Positions 48,675-57,193 of a stretch of 64,000 bases of DNA are shown piece after piece (positions within the stretch are counted from its first letter, which is position 1; each line of letters opens with the position of its first letter). Origin of the DNA: Sphingobium_A sp965228065 (lineage in GTDB: Bacteria; Pseudomonadota; Alphaproteobacteria; Sphingomonadales; Sphingomonadaceae); contig OZ245788.1 in NCBI GenBank assembly GCA_965228065.1, forward strand, positions 2,232,001-2,296,000. Direction: 5' to 3'. The position numbers and the translations under genes were made by a program. Under the pieces are notes generated by a model. That model saw only the letters and a list, made by a program, of their open reading frames with translations, made no database searches and was not told the origin of the DNA.

Positions 48675-49145
48675 ATGGCGATCAGGTTTACGGTCAACGG
48701 TACACGGCAAAGCTATGGCGGCGATCCCGACATGCCTTTGCTCTGGTATCTGCGGGACGAACTCGACCTGATCGGCACCAAATTCGGCTGCGGCATCGCC
48801 AGTTGCGGTGCCTGCACCGTCCATGTCGCGGGCGAAGCGCGTCGATCCTGCGCGACGCCCATGTCCGAACTCGATGGCGCGAAGATCACCACGATCGAGG
48901 GCATGGCGAAGGGCGAAAAGCTCCATCCCGTCCAGCAGGCCTGGATCGAGGAGGATGTCGCGCAATGCGGTTATTGCCAGACCGGGCAGATCATGGCGGT
49001 CGCCGATCTGCTCGCGCGCAATCCCAGCCCGAGCGACGACGAGATCGACCAGAGCCTGAATAATCTGTGCCGCTGCGGCAGCTATGCGCGACTGCGCAAG
49101 GGCGTTCACCGCGCGGCGGCGTTGATGAAGGGAGCGAAGGCATGA
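48675..49145 (+). CDS. iorA: 2Fe-2S subunit of an isoquinoline 1-oxidoreductase-like molybdoenzyme
   Basis: 156 aa. The N-terminal plant-type 2Fe-2S domain has CGIASCGACTVHVAG. The C-terminal four-helix domain carries the second cluster, with CGYCQTGQIM and CRCGSYARLRKGVHRA. It passes electrons from the molybdenum subunit (next gene, ATGA overlap) to an acceptor. Family members include isoquinoline, aldehyde and nicotinate oxidoreductases. Confidence 0.92.
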   Translation: MAIRFTVNGTRQSYGGDPDMPLLWYLRDELDLIGTKFGCGIASCGACTVHVAGEARRSCATPMSELDGAKITTIEGMAKGEKLHPVQQAWIEEDVAQCGYCQTGQIMAVADLLARNPSPSDDEIDQSLNNLCRCGSYARLRKGVHRAAALMKGAKA

Positions 49146-51370
49146 CGCTCCAGCTCGATCGCCGGGCCTTCCTTCGGGTCACTGCCGTTTCCGGGGCAAT
49201 GGTTCTGACCATGCCGCATCAGGCATTGTCGGCGGTGCCCGGCGGCAGCGCCGATATCGGGCTGCATGTCCGGCTGACCGCCGACAACCGCCTGATCATC
49301 CGCACCGCGACCACCGAGATCGGGCAGGGGACCAATACGTCGATCCCGATGCTGATCGTCGAGGAACTCGATTTCCCGTTCGAGAAGACTGCGGTGCAGA
49401 ATATGGCCCCGCCGCTGCGGCGTGGCGCCGAAGGCCGGATCGAATCGCAGGTGTTCGCGGGTGGCGCGGGTGGGTCGACCGCGATCGCGACCAGTTACGA
49501 CGCCGCGCGCCAGACCGGTGCGGTGGCGCGCAACCTGTTGATGCAGGAAGCTGCGGCGCGTTGGTCGGTGCCGATCGGTGAACTGTCGACCGCCGAGGGG
49601 TTCGTCGTTCACGCGGCGAGCAAGCGCCGGCTGGCTTATGGTGCGCTGGCGGGCGGTGCCGCCGGCCGGCCGGTTCCTGCCGGACCGCTGGCGTTGAAGC
49701 CGCGTTCGGAACACAGGCTGATCGGCACGCCGCAAAAGCAGAAGGAAGCGCGTGCCATCGTCACCGGCCAGCGGCTCTTCGGCATCGATCAGACCATGCC
49801 CGGCATGCTCCACGCCGTGATCCTGCGCGCGCCGGTGCTCGATGCGTCGATTGCGAAGGTGGACGACAGCGCCGCGCGTGCGATCCCCGGCGTTCGCCAC
49901 ATTGTCCGGTTACCCGCGATCGCGCCCGGCAGCGGATTTCGCAACCGTCCGCTTGCCGAGGGCGTTGCGGTGGTCGCCGACAGCCATTGGGCCGCGCTCA
50001 AAGGGCGCGAGGCGCTGGCGGTGGAATGGATCGGCGGAGCCATAGCGGAGAATAGCGACGAACGAATCGCCGCTGCCTGGGCCGATCTGGTTGCGGGCAA
50101 GGGGCACCGGGTCGGCCAGACGGGCGATGTCGATGCTGCCTTTTCCGGCGCCGCGAAGGTCGTCGAGGCGCGCTACGATGCGCCGATGGTCGCACATGCG
50201 CCGATGGAGCCGCAGAACACGCTGGCACATGTCACTGCGGACCGTGCGACGGTGATCACGCCGACGCAGCAGCCCGTGGGCGTGGCCAGTACGGTGGCGG
50301 ACGTGCTCGGCATCCCGATCGAAAAGGTGACGGTGGTGCCGGTGCGCTGTGGCGGCGGTTTCGGTCGGCGACTCTATACCGACATGGTTGCCGAGGCGGC
50401 GCTGATCGCAAAGACGGTGGGCGTACCGGTGAAGCTGGTGTGGACGCGCGAATGCGACATGGCGACCGATCTCTATCGCCCCGGCGGTGCGCATCGTTTC
50501 CGTGCCGCGCTCGATGCCGGCGGCAAATTGACCGGCTGGGATCATGGTGTCGCCAGCCAGTCGCGGCGCTATCGCTCGGCGCCCGACCAGGGCATCGCGT
50601 CGCTTGCCGCGTCCGAGGTCGCTCTCCACGATCATCCCGGTGCGCTCGTGCCCAACCGGCGCTTCGACTATGTGCCGATCGACAGCGCCGCGCCGCGCGG
50701 TGCCTGGCGTGCGCCTGGCCATAATATCAACGGCTGGACGATGCAGGCCTTTCTCGACGAGGTCGCGGAGGCCGCGGGCCAGGATCCGCTCGCGTTCCGG
50801 CTGGCTTTGCTCGGTGAACCCCGCGACCTGCCTTATGAAACCCATGGCGGGCCGATCTTCTCGACCGGCCGGATGGCTGCGGTGCTGAAGCTGGCAGCGG
50901 AGAAGGGTGATTGGGGCAAGCCTTTGCCGAAAGGATCGGGGCGCGGCATCGCCGGCCATTTCTCGTTCGGATCCTATGTCGCCCATGTCGTGCAGGTGAC
51001 GATGAAGCCGGGCGGCGCGTTCAGCGTCGATCGTGTCAGCAGCGGGGTGGATTGCGGCATCGCGGTCAACCCCAATGGCGTCGCCATGCAGAATGAAGGC
51101 GCGATCAACGATGCGCTCTCCACTGCGCTGGGTCAGGCGATCACAATCCGTGCCGGGCGGGTGGAGCAGAGCAATTTCGCGGATTATCCGATGATGCGGA
51201 TCGACCGCGCCGCCACGCGGATCGAGACGCATATCGTGCCGAGCGATGCGCCGCCGCGTGGGATGGGCGAACCCAGCCTGCCGCCCTTCACCGCCGCGCT
51301 GACCAATGCGATCCATGCGGCGAGTGGTAAGAGAATCAGGACTTTGCCGATCGGCGAACAACTCGCCTGA
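49142..51370 (+). CDS. iorB: Molybdopterin-binding subunit of the IorB type
   Basis: 742 aa. A Tat-type signal (DRRAFLRVTAVSGAMVL) precedes the xanthine-oxidase-family molybdenum domains: TATTEIGQGTNTSIPML, VRCGGGFGRRLYTDMV, RGAWRAPGHNINGW and the catalytic glutamate region GMGEPSLPPF. No FAD subunit is adjacent, as expected for the two-subunit Ior class, which uses other acceptors. The Tat signal places it in the periplasm. Substrate, probably an N-heterocycle or aldehyde, is not determined. Confidence 0.92.
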   Translation: MTLQLDRRAFLRVTAVSGAMVLTMPHQALSAVPGGSADIGLHVRLTADNRLIIRTATTEIGQGTNTSIPMLIVEELDFPFEKTAVQNMAPPLRRGAEGRIESQVFAGGAGGSTAIATSYDAARQTGAVARNLLMQEAAARWSVPIGELSTAEGFVVHAASKRRLAYGALAGGAAGRPVPAGPLALKPRSEHRLIGTPQKQKEARAIVTGQRLFGIDQTMPGMLHAVILRAPVLDASIAKVDDSAARAIPGVRHIVRLPAIAPGSGFRNRPLAEGVAVVADSHWAALKGREALAVEWIGGAIAENSDERIAAAWADLVAGKGHRVGQTGDVDAAFSGAAKVVEARYDAPMVAHAPMEPQNTLAHVTADRATVITPTQQPVGVASTVADVLGIPIEKVTVVPVRCGGGFGRRLYTDMVAEAALIAKTVGVPVKLVWTRECDMATDLYRPGGAHRFRAALDAGGKLTGWDHGVASQSRRYRSAPDQGIASLAASEVALHDHPGALVPNRRFDYVPIDSAAPRGAWRAPGHNINGWTMQAFLDEVAEAAGQDPLAFRLALLGEPRDLPYETHGGPIFSTGRMAAVLKLAAEKGDWGKPLPKGSGRGIAGHFSFGSYVAHVVQVTMKPGGAFSVDRVSSGVDCGIAVNPNGVAMQNEGAINDALSTALGQAITIRAGRVEQSNFADYPMMRIDRAATRIETHIVPSDAPPRGMGEPSLPPFTAALTNAIHAASGKRIRTLPIGEQLA

Positions 51371-51413
51371 ACACTGGTTGCAATTCCTGCATGTGCGATT
51401 GCCCGTTTCAAAG

Positions 51414-51441
51414 TTGCGATAGTTTGAAATAATATTATCTC
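51414..51441 (+). promoter_or_regulatory. Possible promoter of the structured leader
   Basis: TTGCGA (51414-51419) and TATCTC (51436-51441) are spaced by 16 nt in an AT-rich stretch. A leader with several hairpins begins a few bases later. Weak match only; other registers are possible. Confidence 0.35.
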
Positions 51442-51447
51442 AACCTC

Positions 51448-51560
51448 ACCGCATGAGAAGATGCGGTAAGCGGCAAAGTCCGCTGTTTGTAGGGAAATCG
51501 AAGCCTTGCCCATCATTCGGCGGACGTGCCCGGCACGTTCGTCCGTTCGGTCAGGCTTCG
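51448..51560 (+). ncRNA. Folded 5' leader RNA before the 27-aa ORF and metZ
   Basis: Hairpin 1 is ACCGCAT/ATGCGGT (51448-51467). Hairpin 2 is AGCGG/CCGCT (51469-51484). A larger fold has the outer stem CGAAGCCT/AGGCTTCG (51499-51506 with 51553-51560) enclosing CGGACG/CGTCCG (51521-51526 with 51540-51545). The outer stem ends one base before the Shine-Dalgarno of the small ORF. It matches no riboswitch class I can recognise. Confidence 0.5.
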
Positions 51561-51573
51561 CGGGAGATATGAA

Positions 51574-51657
51574 ATGAAGTCGTTTGAAACGGCGATCAGC
51601 CTCGTGCTGATGATCGCCACCCAGGCGCTCACTGTTGGCGTTATTTTCGCCGCCTGA
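51574..51657 (+). CDS. 27-aa hydrophobic peptide upstream of metZ
   Basis: The ATG is preceded by GGGAG (51562-51566). The peptide starts MKSFETAISLVLMIATQAL and ends TVGVIFAA, so almost all of it is one membrane-length helix after a short charged start. A terminator hairpin follows 13 nt later, so leader, peptide and terminator look like one short transcript. It is either a leader peptide controlling metZ or a free small membrane peptide. I know no family. The 51371-51772 gap holds nothing else coding. Confidence 0.5.
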   Translation: MKSFETAISLVLMIATQALTVGVIFAA

Positions 51658-51669
51658 GCCCCTTCGAAG

Positions 51670-51700
51670 CCCCGCCCGGCAATCCGCCCGGCGGGGTTTT
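51670..51700 (+). terminator. Terminator or attenuator between the small ORF and metZ
   Basis: CCCCGCC (51670-51676) pairs with GGCGGGG (51690-51696), extended by GGC/GCC inside, followed by TTTT. It is 72 nt before the metZ start. Confidence 0.85.
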
Positions 51701-51772
51701 GTATTTCTGGTCCCCCTCACAGCGTGCATCGCGCATTGACGCAGCCCGCCTCCCCGCTGCAAAGCGACCGCG

Positions 51773-52981
51773 ATGAAAAGACATACCGGCCAGGATCGTT
51801 CGATCACCGAAACATGGCGTCCCGCGACGCAGGCCGTGCGCGGCGGAACCGCGCGCTCCGAATGGGGGGAGACCAGCGAGGCGCTCTTCTTGACCTCGGG
51901 CTACGCCTATGATTGCGCAGGCGACGCCGCCGCGCGCTTCGCGGGCGAGCAAAAGGGCATGACCTATAGCCGGCTGCAGAACCCGACGGTGGAGATGCTC
52001 GAACAGCGTATCGCGCTGCTCGAAGGGGCGGAGGCTGCGCGCTGCCAGGCATCGGGCATGGCGGCGATGACCGCAGCGATGCTGTGCCAGCTCAGCCAGG
52101 GCGACCATGTCGTCGCTGGCCGCGCGGCCTTTGGCTCCTGCCGCTGGCTCACCGACACGCTGATGCCGCGCTTCGGCATCACGACAACGATCGTCGACGG
52201 GCGCGAGCCCGATCAGTGGCGCGATGCGATCCAGCCCAATACCAAGGTGTTCTTCTTCGAGACGCCGGCCAATCCGACGATGGACATCGTCGATCTGGCG
52301 GCGGTGTGCGGCATCGCGCGCGAGAATGGCATCACGTCGGTCGTCGACAATGCCTTTGCCACACCCGTTTTGCAGCGACCGATGGATTTCGGCGCGGATG
52401 TCGTCGCCTATTCCGCCACCAAGATGATGGACGGCCAGGGCAGGGTGCTCGCGGGCGCGGTCTGCGGCACGCGCGCGTTTATCGACGACGTGCTGCTGCC
52501 CTTCACGCGCAACACCGGGCCGACGCTCTCCGCGTTCAACGCCTGGGTGGTATTGAAGGGGCTGGAGACGCTCGACCTGCGCATCCATCGCCAGAGCGAA
52601 AATGCGCTGAAGGTGGGCCGTTTCCTGGAAGGGCGCGTGCCACGCGTCCTGCACCCGGGCCTGCCCAGCCATCCGCAGCATGAACTGGCGATGCGCCAGA
52701 TGAAGGCCTGTGGTCCGATCTTCTCGCTGTATCTCGATGGTGGCCGTACCCAGGCGCATGGCCTGCTCGATGCGCTGAAGCTGGTCGACATCTCGAATAA
52801 TATCGGTGATTCGCGCAGCCTGATGACGCATCCCTGCTCGACCACCCATGCCGGCCTGTCCGCCGAGGTGCGTGCCGAAATGGGCGTCGAGGAAGGCATG
52901 CTGCGGCTGAATGTCGGTCTTGAAGATCCGGACGACCTGATCGAGGATTTCGACCAGGCGCTGCGCGCGGTCGGGCTGTGA
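51773..52981 (+). CDS. metZ: O-succinylhomoserine sulfhydrylase
   Basis: 402 aa PLP enzyme of the Cys/Met-metabolism family. The PLP lysine is in YSATKMMDGQGR (about residue 218), the phosphate-binding region in SGMAAMTAAMLC, and the domain anchor is FFETPANPTMDIVDL; the N-terminal RGGTARSEWGETSEALFLTSGY is typical of MetZ. It makes homocysteine from O-succinyl-homoserine and sulfide. It follows a structured leader and precedes apaG and a LysR gene. Confidence 0.92.
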   Translation: MKRHTGQDRSITETWRPATQAVRGGTARSEWGETSEALFLTSGYAYDCAGDAAARFAGEQKGMTYSRLQNPTVEMLEQRIALLEGAEAARCQASGMAAMTAAMLCQLSQGDHVVAGRAAFGSCRWLTDTLMPRFGITTTIVDGREPDQWRDAIQPNTKVFFFETPANPTMDIVDLAAVCGIARENGITSVVDNAFATPVLQRPMDFGADVVAYSATKMMDGQGRVLAGAVCGTRAFIDDVLLPFTRNTGPTLSAFNAWVVLKGLETLDLRIHRQSENALKVGRFLEGRVPRVLHPGLPSHPQHELAMRQMKACGPIFSLYLDGGRTQAHGLLDALKLVDISNNIGDSRSLMTHPCSTTHAGLSAEVRAEMGVEEGMLRLNVGLEDPDDLIEDFDQALRAVGL

Positions 52982-52998
52982 ACGCGGCCCCCCGGTCG

Positions 52999-53397
52999 AT
53001 GAGTGCGCTGTTTCCCTATGCGGAAACCACGCGCGCCGTGACCGTGCGGGTGTCGGTCAGCTATCTTCCCGAACAGTCGGAGCCGGAACGGGGCCGCTGG
53101 TTCTGGGCCTATCATATCCGCGTCGAAAATGGCGGAGACGCGGCGGTGCAATTGCTTGCGCGCCATTGGGTCATCACCGACGGCCGCGGCGCGCGCCATT
53201 CGGTGGAGGGCGAAGGCGTCGTCGGTGAACAGCCGGTGATCGCGCCGGGCGCGTCCTATGACTATGTTTCTGGCTGTCCGCTCAGCACGCCCAGCGGCGC
53301 CATGCAGGGCAGCTACCATATGATCGGCGAGGATGGATCGGGCTTCGATGTGAAGATCCCGCGCTTCCCGCTGCTTGCGCCCGTCGGCGCGGAGTGA
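52999..53397 (+). CDS. apaG: ApaG-family protein
   Basis: 132 aa from ATG 52999 (family start near SALFPY); GTG 52978 overlaps the metZ stop (GTGA) and would add seven residues. The fibronectin-III-like ApaG domain shows VRVSVSYLPEQS, FWAYHIRVENGGDAAVQLLARHW and GSYHMIGEDGSGFDVKIPRFPL in short blocks. The protein has been linked to Co/Mg resistance and Ap4A metabolism, but its biochemical role is unsettled. Confidence 0.9.
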   Translation: MSALFPYAETTRAVTVRVSVSYLPEQSEPERGRWFWAYHIRVENGGDAAVQLLARHWVITDGRGARHSVEGEGVVGEQPVIAPGASYDYVSGCPLSTPSGAMQGSYHMIGEDGSGFDVKIPRFPLLAPVGAE

Positions 53398-53401
53398 CGG
53401 C

Positions 53402-54190
53402 ATGAAGCGCACCCATCTTCCCCTGAACGGCCTGCGCGTGCTCGACGCGGCGGCACGGCATCTCAGCTTCACCCGCGCGGCGGACGAACTGGCGGTCACC
53501 CCCGCAGCGGTCGGTCAGCAGATCCGCGCGCTGGAGGATACGCTGGGCGTCGTCCTGTTCCGTCGCACGGCCAAGGGGCTGGAACTGACGCCCGAGGGCG
53601 AAGGTGGCCTGGATGCGTTGCGCGCCGGCTTCCTCCAGTTCGAGGAATCGGTTCGCGCGATGCAGGCGGGGCAGAGCAGCAAATCGCTCACCATCGCGGC
53701 ACCGCGCGATTTCACCGCGAAATGGCTGGCCCCCCGTCTGGCCGACTATGGCCGTGGCGATCCCGAGATCCGCTTCACGCTGATCGCGGCAGAAGGCGAT
53801 CTCGATTTCACCGAAGCCAATCTCGACCTGGCGATCCGCCTGGCGCAGGGGCCGGGCGAGCATGAAGGCGTGCTGTTGGCGGAAGGCAGTTTCGTCACCG
53901 TGACTGCCGCGAACGGGGCGGATGCGCGTATCTCCTGGCCCGGATGCCCGGCGGATGCCGATGCCGCGCAAGTGAGCGTTGCCGATGCCGGGCTTGCGAT
54001 CGATGCGGCGGCAAGCGGTTTCGGCCGCGCCTGCGTTCCCGGCTTGCTTGCGGCGGGCGATATCGCCTCCGGCCGGGTCAATGCGGTTGGCGAAACGCGC
54101 CCCTCACCGCTCGCCTATTGGCTGATTGCGCCCCTGCCGCAATGGCGGCAGAAGAAAGTGAAGGCGCTGGTCGCCGCACTGGGGGGATAA
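53402..54190 (+). CDS. LysR-type transcription regulator, GcvA-like
   Basis: 262 aa, shorter than the usual 290-310. The N-terminal winged helix-turn-helix is LRVLDAAARHLSFTRAADELAVTPAAVGQQIRALE in short blocks. The effector domain is reduced. It is 4 nt after apaG in the same direction. Its target is not clear; regulation of the sulfur operon or of neighbouring genes is possible. Confidence 0.85.
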   Translation: MKRTHLPLNGLRVLDAAARHLSFTRAADELAVTPAAVGQQIRALEDTLGVVLFRRTAKGLELTPEGEGGLDALRAGFLQFEESVRAMQAGQSSKSLTIAAPRDFTAKWLAPRLADYGRGDPEIRFTLIAAEGDLDFTEANLDLAIRLAQGPGEHEGVLLAEGSFVTVTAANGADARISWPGCPADADAAQVSVADAGLAIDAAASGFGRACVPGLLAAGDIASGRVNAVGETRPSPLAYWLIAPLPQWRQKKVKALVAALGG

Positions 54191-54191
54191 A

Positions 54192-55067
54192 ATGCGGACG
54201 ATCGTTGTTGTCTTGGCGACCCTGCTGATGGCGGGGCCGGCGGTCGCCAGTACTTATTTCGACGAGAAGATGAAGTGCCCCGTCGGTGGCGAGCGCTTCG
54301 TACACCAGAGCCTGGGCAGCATCACCACTTGGGGAGCGGCGCCGGACGGTATGCCGATGGGCTCGGGGAGCTTCCCGGTTGCTCTGCCGCAATGCCCCGG
54401 CAATGGGCTGGTGCTTTACGAGAATTTTGATGCCGCCAAGGTGAAGCGTCTGACACCGATCGTCGCCAGCGACGAATATCGGGCGCTGCGCGAGGGCGAG
54501 ACGCGTTATTATCTGGCCTATTGGTTGGCGAAGTCGCTGGACGACGCGGACAAGGCGCCATGGTTGTTGCTGTCGGCCACCTGGGAAGCCAAGAATCGGG
54601 ATCCCGCCGGAGAACAGGCGCGACGCTATGCCGGCGAGTTCGTCGACATGGTGCGCGCCATGCCGGTGAGCGACACGGAGTTCACGTCGATCGCGCTCCG
54701 TGCGCGGGCTGCCAATGCTCTGCGCGAGCTGGGGCGGTTCGAGGAGGCCGAAGCGCTGCGATCCGGCATCGTCATTGCGCCGAATGCGGGTGGGAATGAA
54801 GCGGAGGCTGCGGGAAATCGCGAAGGCTGGAGCGGCTTTCTGACGGCTCTCGCGAAAACCATCGCGCGTCGGGAAAGCGGGCGCATGCCGATCGACATGA
54901 TTGGTGATCGGCAGGCTGTGTTCCGCTGTATCGAGCCTGAGGATCCGGAATTCCACCCTGAGGCGCAGTTGACGCCGTTCGAGCGCGATTATTGCGCGCA
55001 ACCCAATATCGCTACGTCGGTGGCGGAGATGCGCAAGATGCGCGGAATCAAGACGGAGACTCAATGA
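54192..55067 (+). CDS. Secreted protein of unknown function
   Basis: 291 aa with a signal peptide (cleaved near AVASTYF). The mature part starts with FDEKMKCPVGGERFVHQSLGS, carries four cysteines (KCPV, LPQCPG, FRCIE, DYCAQ) and has a helical central region (LSATWEAKNRDPAGEQARRYAGEF onwards) that suggests TPR-like helices. No family is recognised. It overlaps the following acetyltransferase gene by 4 nt. Confidence 0.7.
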   Translation: MRTIVVVLATLLMAGPAVASTYFDEKMKCPVGGERFVHQSLGSITTWGAAPDGMPMGSGSFPVALPQCPGNGLVLYENFDAAKVKRLTPIVASDEYRALREGETRYYLAYWLAKSLDDADKAPWLLLSATWEAKNRDPAGEQARRYAGEFVDMVRAMPVSDTEFTSIALRARAANALRELGRFEEAEALRSGIVIAPNAGGNEAEAAGNREGWSGFLTALAKTIARRESGRMPIDMIGDRQAVFRCIEPEDPEFHPEAQLTPFERDYCAQPNIATSVAEMRKMRGIKTETQ

Positions 55068-55585
55068 ACCTGCCCACCCTCACGACCACCCGTCTCGTCC
55101 TGCGTCCGCTCGTCGAGAGCGATTCGACGGCGATGCATGCGGTGTTCAGCGACGATCAGACGATGCGATACTGGTCGAGCCCGCCGCACGATAGTCTGGA
55201 GGAAACCCATGCCTATGTCGTCGGCAATGCCGAGCAGGACCGCTGGCTGAGCTGGGCGTTGACCGAGACTGGCGGAGAAGCGCTGGGCTGGGTGGTGCTG
55301 GGCGAGCATCGCGATGGCGTTCGCGAACTCGGCTATATCCTGCGCCGCGATTGTTGGGGTCGGGGCTATGCAGGGGAGGCTGTGGCCGCGGTCGTCGATC
55401 ACGGTTTCCGTTCGCTCCGGCTGCGCCGCATTTTTGCGGATTGCGACCCTGACAATCTCGGCTCGATCCGGATCCTCGAAAATCTGGGCTTCCAGCAAGA
55501 GGGCCATCTGCGCGCCGAATGGGAAACGCATATCGGCATTCGCGACAGCCTGATCTTCGGACTGCTCTCCGCTGAATGGAAATGA
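55064..55585 (+). CDS. GNAT-family N-acetyltransferase (RimJ/RimL type)
   Basis: 173 aa from ATG 55064 (ATGA overlap upstream). The N-terminus TTTRLVLRPLVESDS and the acetyl-CoA loop RRDCWGRGYAGEAVAAVVDHGF are typical; ADCDPDNLGSIRILENLGF is the conserved C-terminal helix. Substrate could be protein N-termini or small amines; this cannot be told from sequence. Confidence 0.88.
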   Translation: MNLPTLTTTRLVLRPLVESDSTAMHAVFSDDQTMRYWSSPPHDSLEETHAYVVGNAEQDRWLSWALTETGGEALGWVVLGEHRDGVRELGYILRRDCWGRGYAGEAVAAVVDHGFRSLRLRRIFADCDPDNLGSIRILENLGFQQEGHLRAEWETHIGIRDSLIFGLLSAEWK

Positions 55586-55875
55586 GCGACCGGCAGCCTC
55601 CCGATCTGTCCAACCCCGCCGAGCAGGCGGCCTACCGCAACGAACTGCGCGGCGTTGCGCGCAAGACGCGTCTGTCCGGAATCGCGCTGGCGTTCGTCGG
55701 CGCCTTGCTGGCACTGGCGAGCAAGCGCGCCGAGGATCCGGCGATGTGGCGGCTCGGCGCGATCCTGGCGCTTGCGGCGGGTGGCGGCCTGATGATCTTC
55801 GGCATGGCGCGGCGGGCGATGTATCATGCGTTGCGGACGAACAGACCCGCGGATGATGGCGACAGCGAGGCTTAA
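55582..55875 (+). CDS. Small two-helix membrane protein
   Basis: 97 aa from ATG 55582, overlapping the acetyltransferase stop (ATGA); ATG 55576 is an alternative. A charged N-terminus is followed by two hydrophobic helices (about residues 33-48 and 58-76). No family is recognised. Its TAA shares bases with the TAA of the convergent serine hydrolase (TTAA, 55872-55875), so there is no terminator between them. Confidence 0.65.
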   Translation: MSDRQPPDLSNPAEQAAYRNELRGVARKTRLSGIALAFVGALLALASKRAEDPAMWRLGAILALAAGGGLMIFGMARRAMYHALRTNRPADDGDSEA

Positions 55876-57155
55876 CGCCCGACCAATGCGAGGGCGCGAA
55901 CCATCAGGCCGTTGAAACGCGGACTGTCGATGTCTTTGGACACATTGTTCCAGGCGCCGGTCACCGCGAACCAGCGGCCGCGTTTGTCGCGCAGCAGATA
56001 GTTGAGCGAGATCACCCCGGCCTCCGAACCGCCCTTGAATCCGACATAGTCGAAGCGGGCGGCGGTGAGCGCATCGACACCGGGGCTGACGCCCATGATC
56101 GCCAGCGCCTCCGGCCCCGCCGTCTTGCGGAGGCGATCGAAGACGCTCACGATATCGTCGGGAGAGGCGAACCACTCGACCGTGTCGATATGCAGCGGCA
56201 TGCTGCCGAGCTTGGCGAAGTCGATCCGCTCGATGACCAGGTCGGCTGCCGCGTCCTTCAGCAATGTCGTGCGCTGGGCCAGGTCTCCCTTCGCCCAGCG
56301 TTCGCGCAGTGCCGCATTGCCCGGCATTTTGAGGGAGAAGGCCTCGGCCGTCTTGAGGATCGGCAGCGTCCTGTCCGGATCGGCATGGCCCGACGAACGG
56401 AGATAGGCGGCCACCTTGTCGCGGCCCGCCACGTCGAGCAGCGTATCCGTCGCTGTATTGTCGCTGAGCGAGATCATCAGCGTGGCCAGGCTGTGCAAGG
56501 TCGCAGGTGACGCCTTGGGCCATCTTTGCGTGATTCCCGAAGGGAGCGAGGCAGGGCCGAGTGCCGTTACCTCGTCCCAGCGATGCTCGCCCGCTGCGAT
56601 CTGGCGCGCCAGTTCACCCAATATGTAAAGCTTGTAGGCCGACCCGACCGCCATCTGGCTGGCGCGGTTGTGCTCGAAAATCCAGCGCGGTGCGTCGTCG
56701 CCGAGTTCTGCGATCGCGAAGGTGGTTTTGCCGGGCAGCGCCTTGATGTCGTCGAGCAGCTTGGCAAGGCTGTCCGCGCGCATCTGACTGCCGGTGACGA
56801 GGAATCCGGAGACGCGGTGTGGCGGATCCGGCTCGATGACGAGGCGGATGGTGACCACTGCCCGTTCATAGCCGATCTCGACATTGCCGCTTCCGTTACC
56901 ATCGGGCGTCACGGTCTGGACGCGCAGAGCCTGGCCATTTTGTTCGATCAGGCTGCGCGCAATCGCGGTGAAGCGCGCCATCGGCACATCCGCCAGGAAG
57001 CTCGGCGCGAGATAGTCGGTTGCGTCGGCGCGGCCATTCAGGATCGCGGGAAGTTCGGCGGCACGCTTTTGCAGGGCAGCCCGCATGTCCGGCTGTGCCT
57101 GCGCAGGGGCCGAGAACAGTGTCAGGACGAGCAACAGGGCGGTCAATATCCGCAT
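55872..57155 (-). CDS. Serine hydrolase, class A beta-lactamase-like
   Basis: 427 aa from ATG 57155, with GGGAGG upstream. A signal peptide ends near APAQAQ. An N-terminal domain of about 130 residues (NTF2/Cpl-like, RFTAIARSLIEQNGQALRV) precedes the beta-lactamase2 fold: SxxK in GSAYKLYILGEL, SDN in SLSDNTATD and KGGS in the third box. Class A-like proteins of this size often lack the key deacylation Glu, so antibiotic resistance should not be assumed. Confidence 0.85.
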   Translation of the reverse strand: MRILTALLLVLTLFSAPAQAQPDMRAALQKRAAELPAILNGRADATDYLAPSFLADVPMARFTAIARSLIEQNGQALRVQTVTPDGNGSGNVEIGYERAVVTIRLVIEPDPPHRVSGFLVTGSQMRADSLAKLLDDIKALPGKTTFAIAELGDDAPRWIFEHNRASQMAVGSAYKLYILGELARQIAAGEHRWDEVTALGPASLPSGITQRWPKASPATLHSLATLMISLSDNTATDTLLDVAGRDKVAAYLRSSGHADPDRTLPILKTAEAFSLKMPGNAALRERWAKGDLAQRTTLLKDAAADLVIERIDFAKLGSMPLHIDTVEWFASPDDIVSVFDRLRKTAGPEALAIMGVSPGVDALTAARFDYVGFKGGSEAGVISLNYLLRDKRGRWFAVTGAWNNVSKDIDSPRFNGLMVRALALVGR

Positions 57156-57193
57156 CGAGCCCTCCCTGAAGCGTAACAAGGGGAATGCCATCC

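Noticed and set aside
49910..51361. 483-aa minus-strand open frame opposite iorB
   Set aside because: Shadow of the molybdenum subunit with no signature of its own.
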